In this document: positions 63,580 to 64,000 of the stretch, in pieces
Position numbering within the stretch: position 1 is the first letter of the stretch
Layout: the number at the start of each line of letters is the position of its first letter
DNA from: Parabacteroides merdae ATCC 43184
Lineage (GTDB): Bacteria; Bacteroidota; Bacteroidia; Bacteroidales; Tannerellaceae
Length of the DNA stretch: 64,000 bases
Reading direction: 5' to 3'
Assembly: GCF_025151215.1 (NCBI RefSeq)
Contig: NZ_CP102286.1
Span: 1,178,001 to 1,242,000, forward strand
Notes under the pieces: generated by a model
The model's input: the letters and a program-made list of their open reading frames with translations, nothing else
Told to the model about the DNA's origin: nothing
The model's database searches: none
Translations under genes and position numbers: made by a program

Positions 63580-64000
63580 ATGGGAGATATAACAAGAATA
63601 GATACAGTTCAGCAGTACTGCGACCTTTTCGAAGTCGAAGCTCTGCACCCGTTGGTCAGCGTTGTGAATTGTTACGAGGTGCAGCCCATCAGACACTCAA
63701 AGAAACTGTACAACATTTATGCTGTGTTGCTGAAAGATACTGACTGCGGTACGATGAATTATGGACGGAGCCTCTATGACTATGAAAAAGGCTCCATGCT
63801 GTTTATCGCTCCGGGGCAGGTAATGGGTTCTGACGATGATGGCAGTCTGCACCAGCCGGCCGGATGGGCCCTGATGTTCCATCCCGAACTATTGCGCGGT
63901 ACTTCCCTTGCACATATAATAAAAGAGTATTCTTATTTCTCATATAATGCCAACGAAGCACTGCACCTGTCAGAACAGGAGCGCAAAGTAGTCATTGAAT
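63580..64000 (+). CDS. AraC-family regulator, N-terminal part
   Basis: 140 codons visible, open at the window end. The N-terminal sensing domain reads MGDITRIDTVQQYCDLFEVE, HPLVSVVNCYEV, LYNIYAVLLKD and SMLFIAPGQVMG, then WALMFHPELLRGTSL, typical of Bacteroidetes AraC proteins with a cupin-like sensor. The DNA-binding helices would lie beyond 64000. AAGGA seven bases upstream favours ATG 63580 over the in-frame ATG 63574. It likely controls the divergent lactonase-fusion operon and perhaps the AKR operon. Confidence 0.88.
   Translation, partial: MGDITRIDTVQQYCDLFEVEALHPLVSVVNCYEVQPIRHSKKLYNIYAVLLKDTDCGTMNYGRSLYDYEKGSMLFIAPGQVMGSDDDGSLHQPAGWALMFHPELLRGTSLAHIIKEYSYFSYNANEALHLSEQERKVVIE

Noticed and set aside
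1..64000. CRISPR arrays, tRNA or rRNA genes
   Set aside because: No regularly spaced repeats, cloverleaf-like acceptor/T-loop pairs or rRNA motifs were seen by eye.

Overview
The window looks like a gut Bacteroidales chromosome, most likely Parabacteroides or a close Bacteroides relative (inferred from gene content, not from a marker gene). The signs are promoter -7 boxes of the TAnnTTTG type with little Shine-Dalgarno sequence, a SusC/SusD pair, exported proteins typical of the phylum, a Bacteroidetes-type tyrosine integrase, and central genes such as a pyrophosphate-linked PPDK and a trimeric [FeFe] hydrogenase. No rRNA, tRNA or CRISPR array was seen.

Layout. 1-2.2 kb: a minus-strand thiamin operon (TPP riboswitch, thiD, tenI-like, thiE cut by the window edge). 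2.3-8.2 kb: two envelope proteins (DUF5686-type and a BamA/TamA-like barrel), an unknown 178-residue protein and a thioredoxin-fold protein without CXXC. 8.3-11.9 kb: a decayed [NiFe]-hydrogenase maturation locus, with hypD and hypE remnants facing hypF, hypA and hypB. All five genes are damaged and no [NiFe] structural gene is present. 12-17 kb: ADP-forming acyl-CoA synthetase and ppdK. 17.3-25.1 kb: a same-strand cluster of a LytTR regulator, two FHA proteins, an all-acidic 79-residue protein, a PP2C phosphatase, a membrane Ser/Thr kinase, a small barrel protein and a kelch lipoprotein, which reads as one envelope phospho-signalling system. 25-30.8 kb: cysE and an [FeFe] hydrogenase operon whose flavoprotein gene has an in-frame TAA. 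30.8-32.3 kb: an AldA-type dehydrogenase.

33.4-50.5 kb is an accessory island. Its left side is debris: HTH genes, a frameshifted IS5-type transposase, and tails of ppx/gppA and an ISL3-type transposase. Its right side is a broken integrase. Between them a largely colinear minus-strand run encodes ferritins, MarC, class I aldolase, phosphoglycerate mutase, Hsp20, a frameshifted sigma factor, phosphofructokinase, a KefB-like antiporter, glycogen phosphorylase, an arginase-fold protein and methylglyoxal synthase. Together these suggest a portable set for glycogen breakdown, upper glycolysis and methylglyoxal bypass, joined to stress protection.

50.5-64 kb holds a redox/hydrolase locus (flavodoxin-like lipoprotein, alpha/beta hydrolase lipoprotein, aldo-keto reductase with a twin-arginine leader, exported PPC-domain protein), a SusC-SusD-Crp operon, a carboxymuconolactone decarboxylase/hydrolase fusion, a lactonase and a divergent AraC regulator cut by the window end.

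Single-base disruptions are frequent in accessory genes and rare in housekeeping genes. This argues for real gene decay more than random sequencing error, although reads would be needed to settle individual cases.
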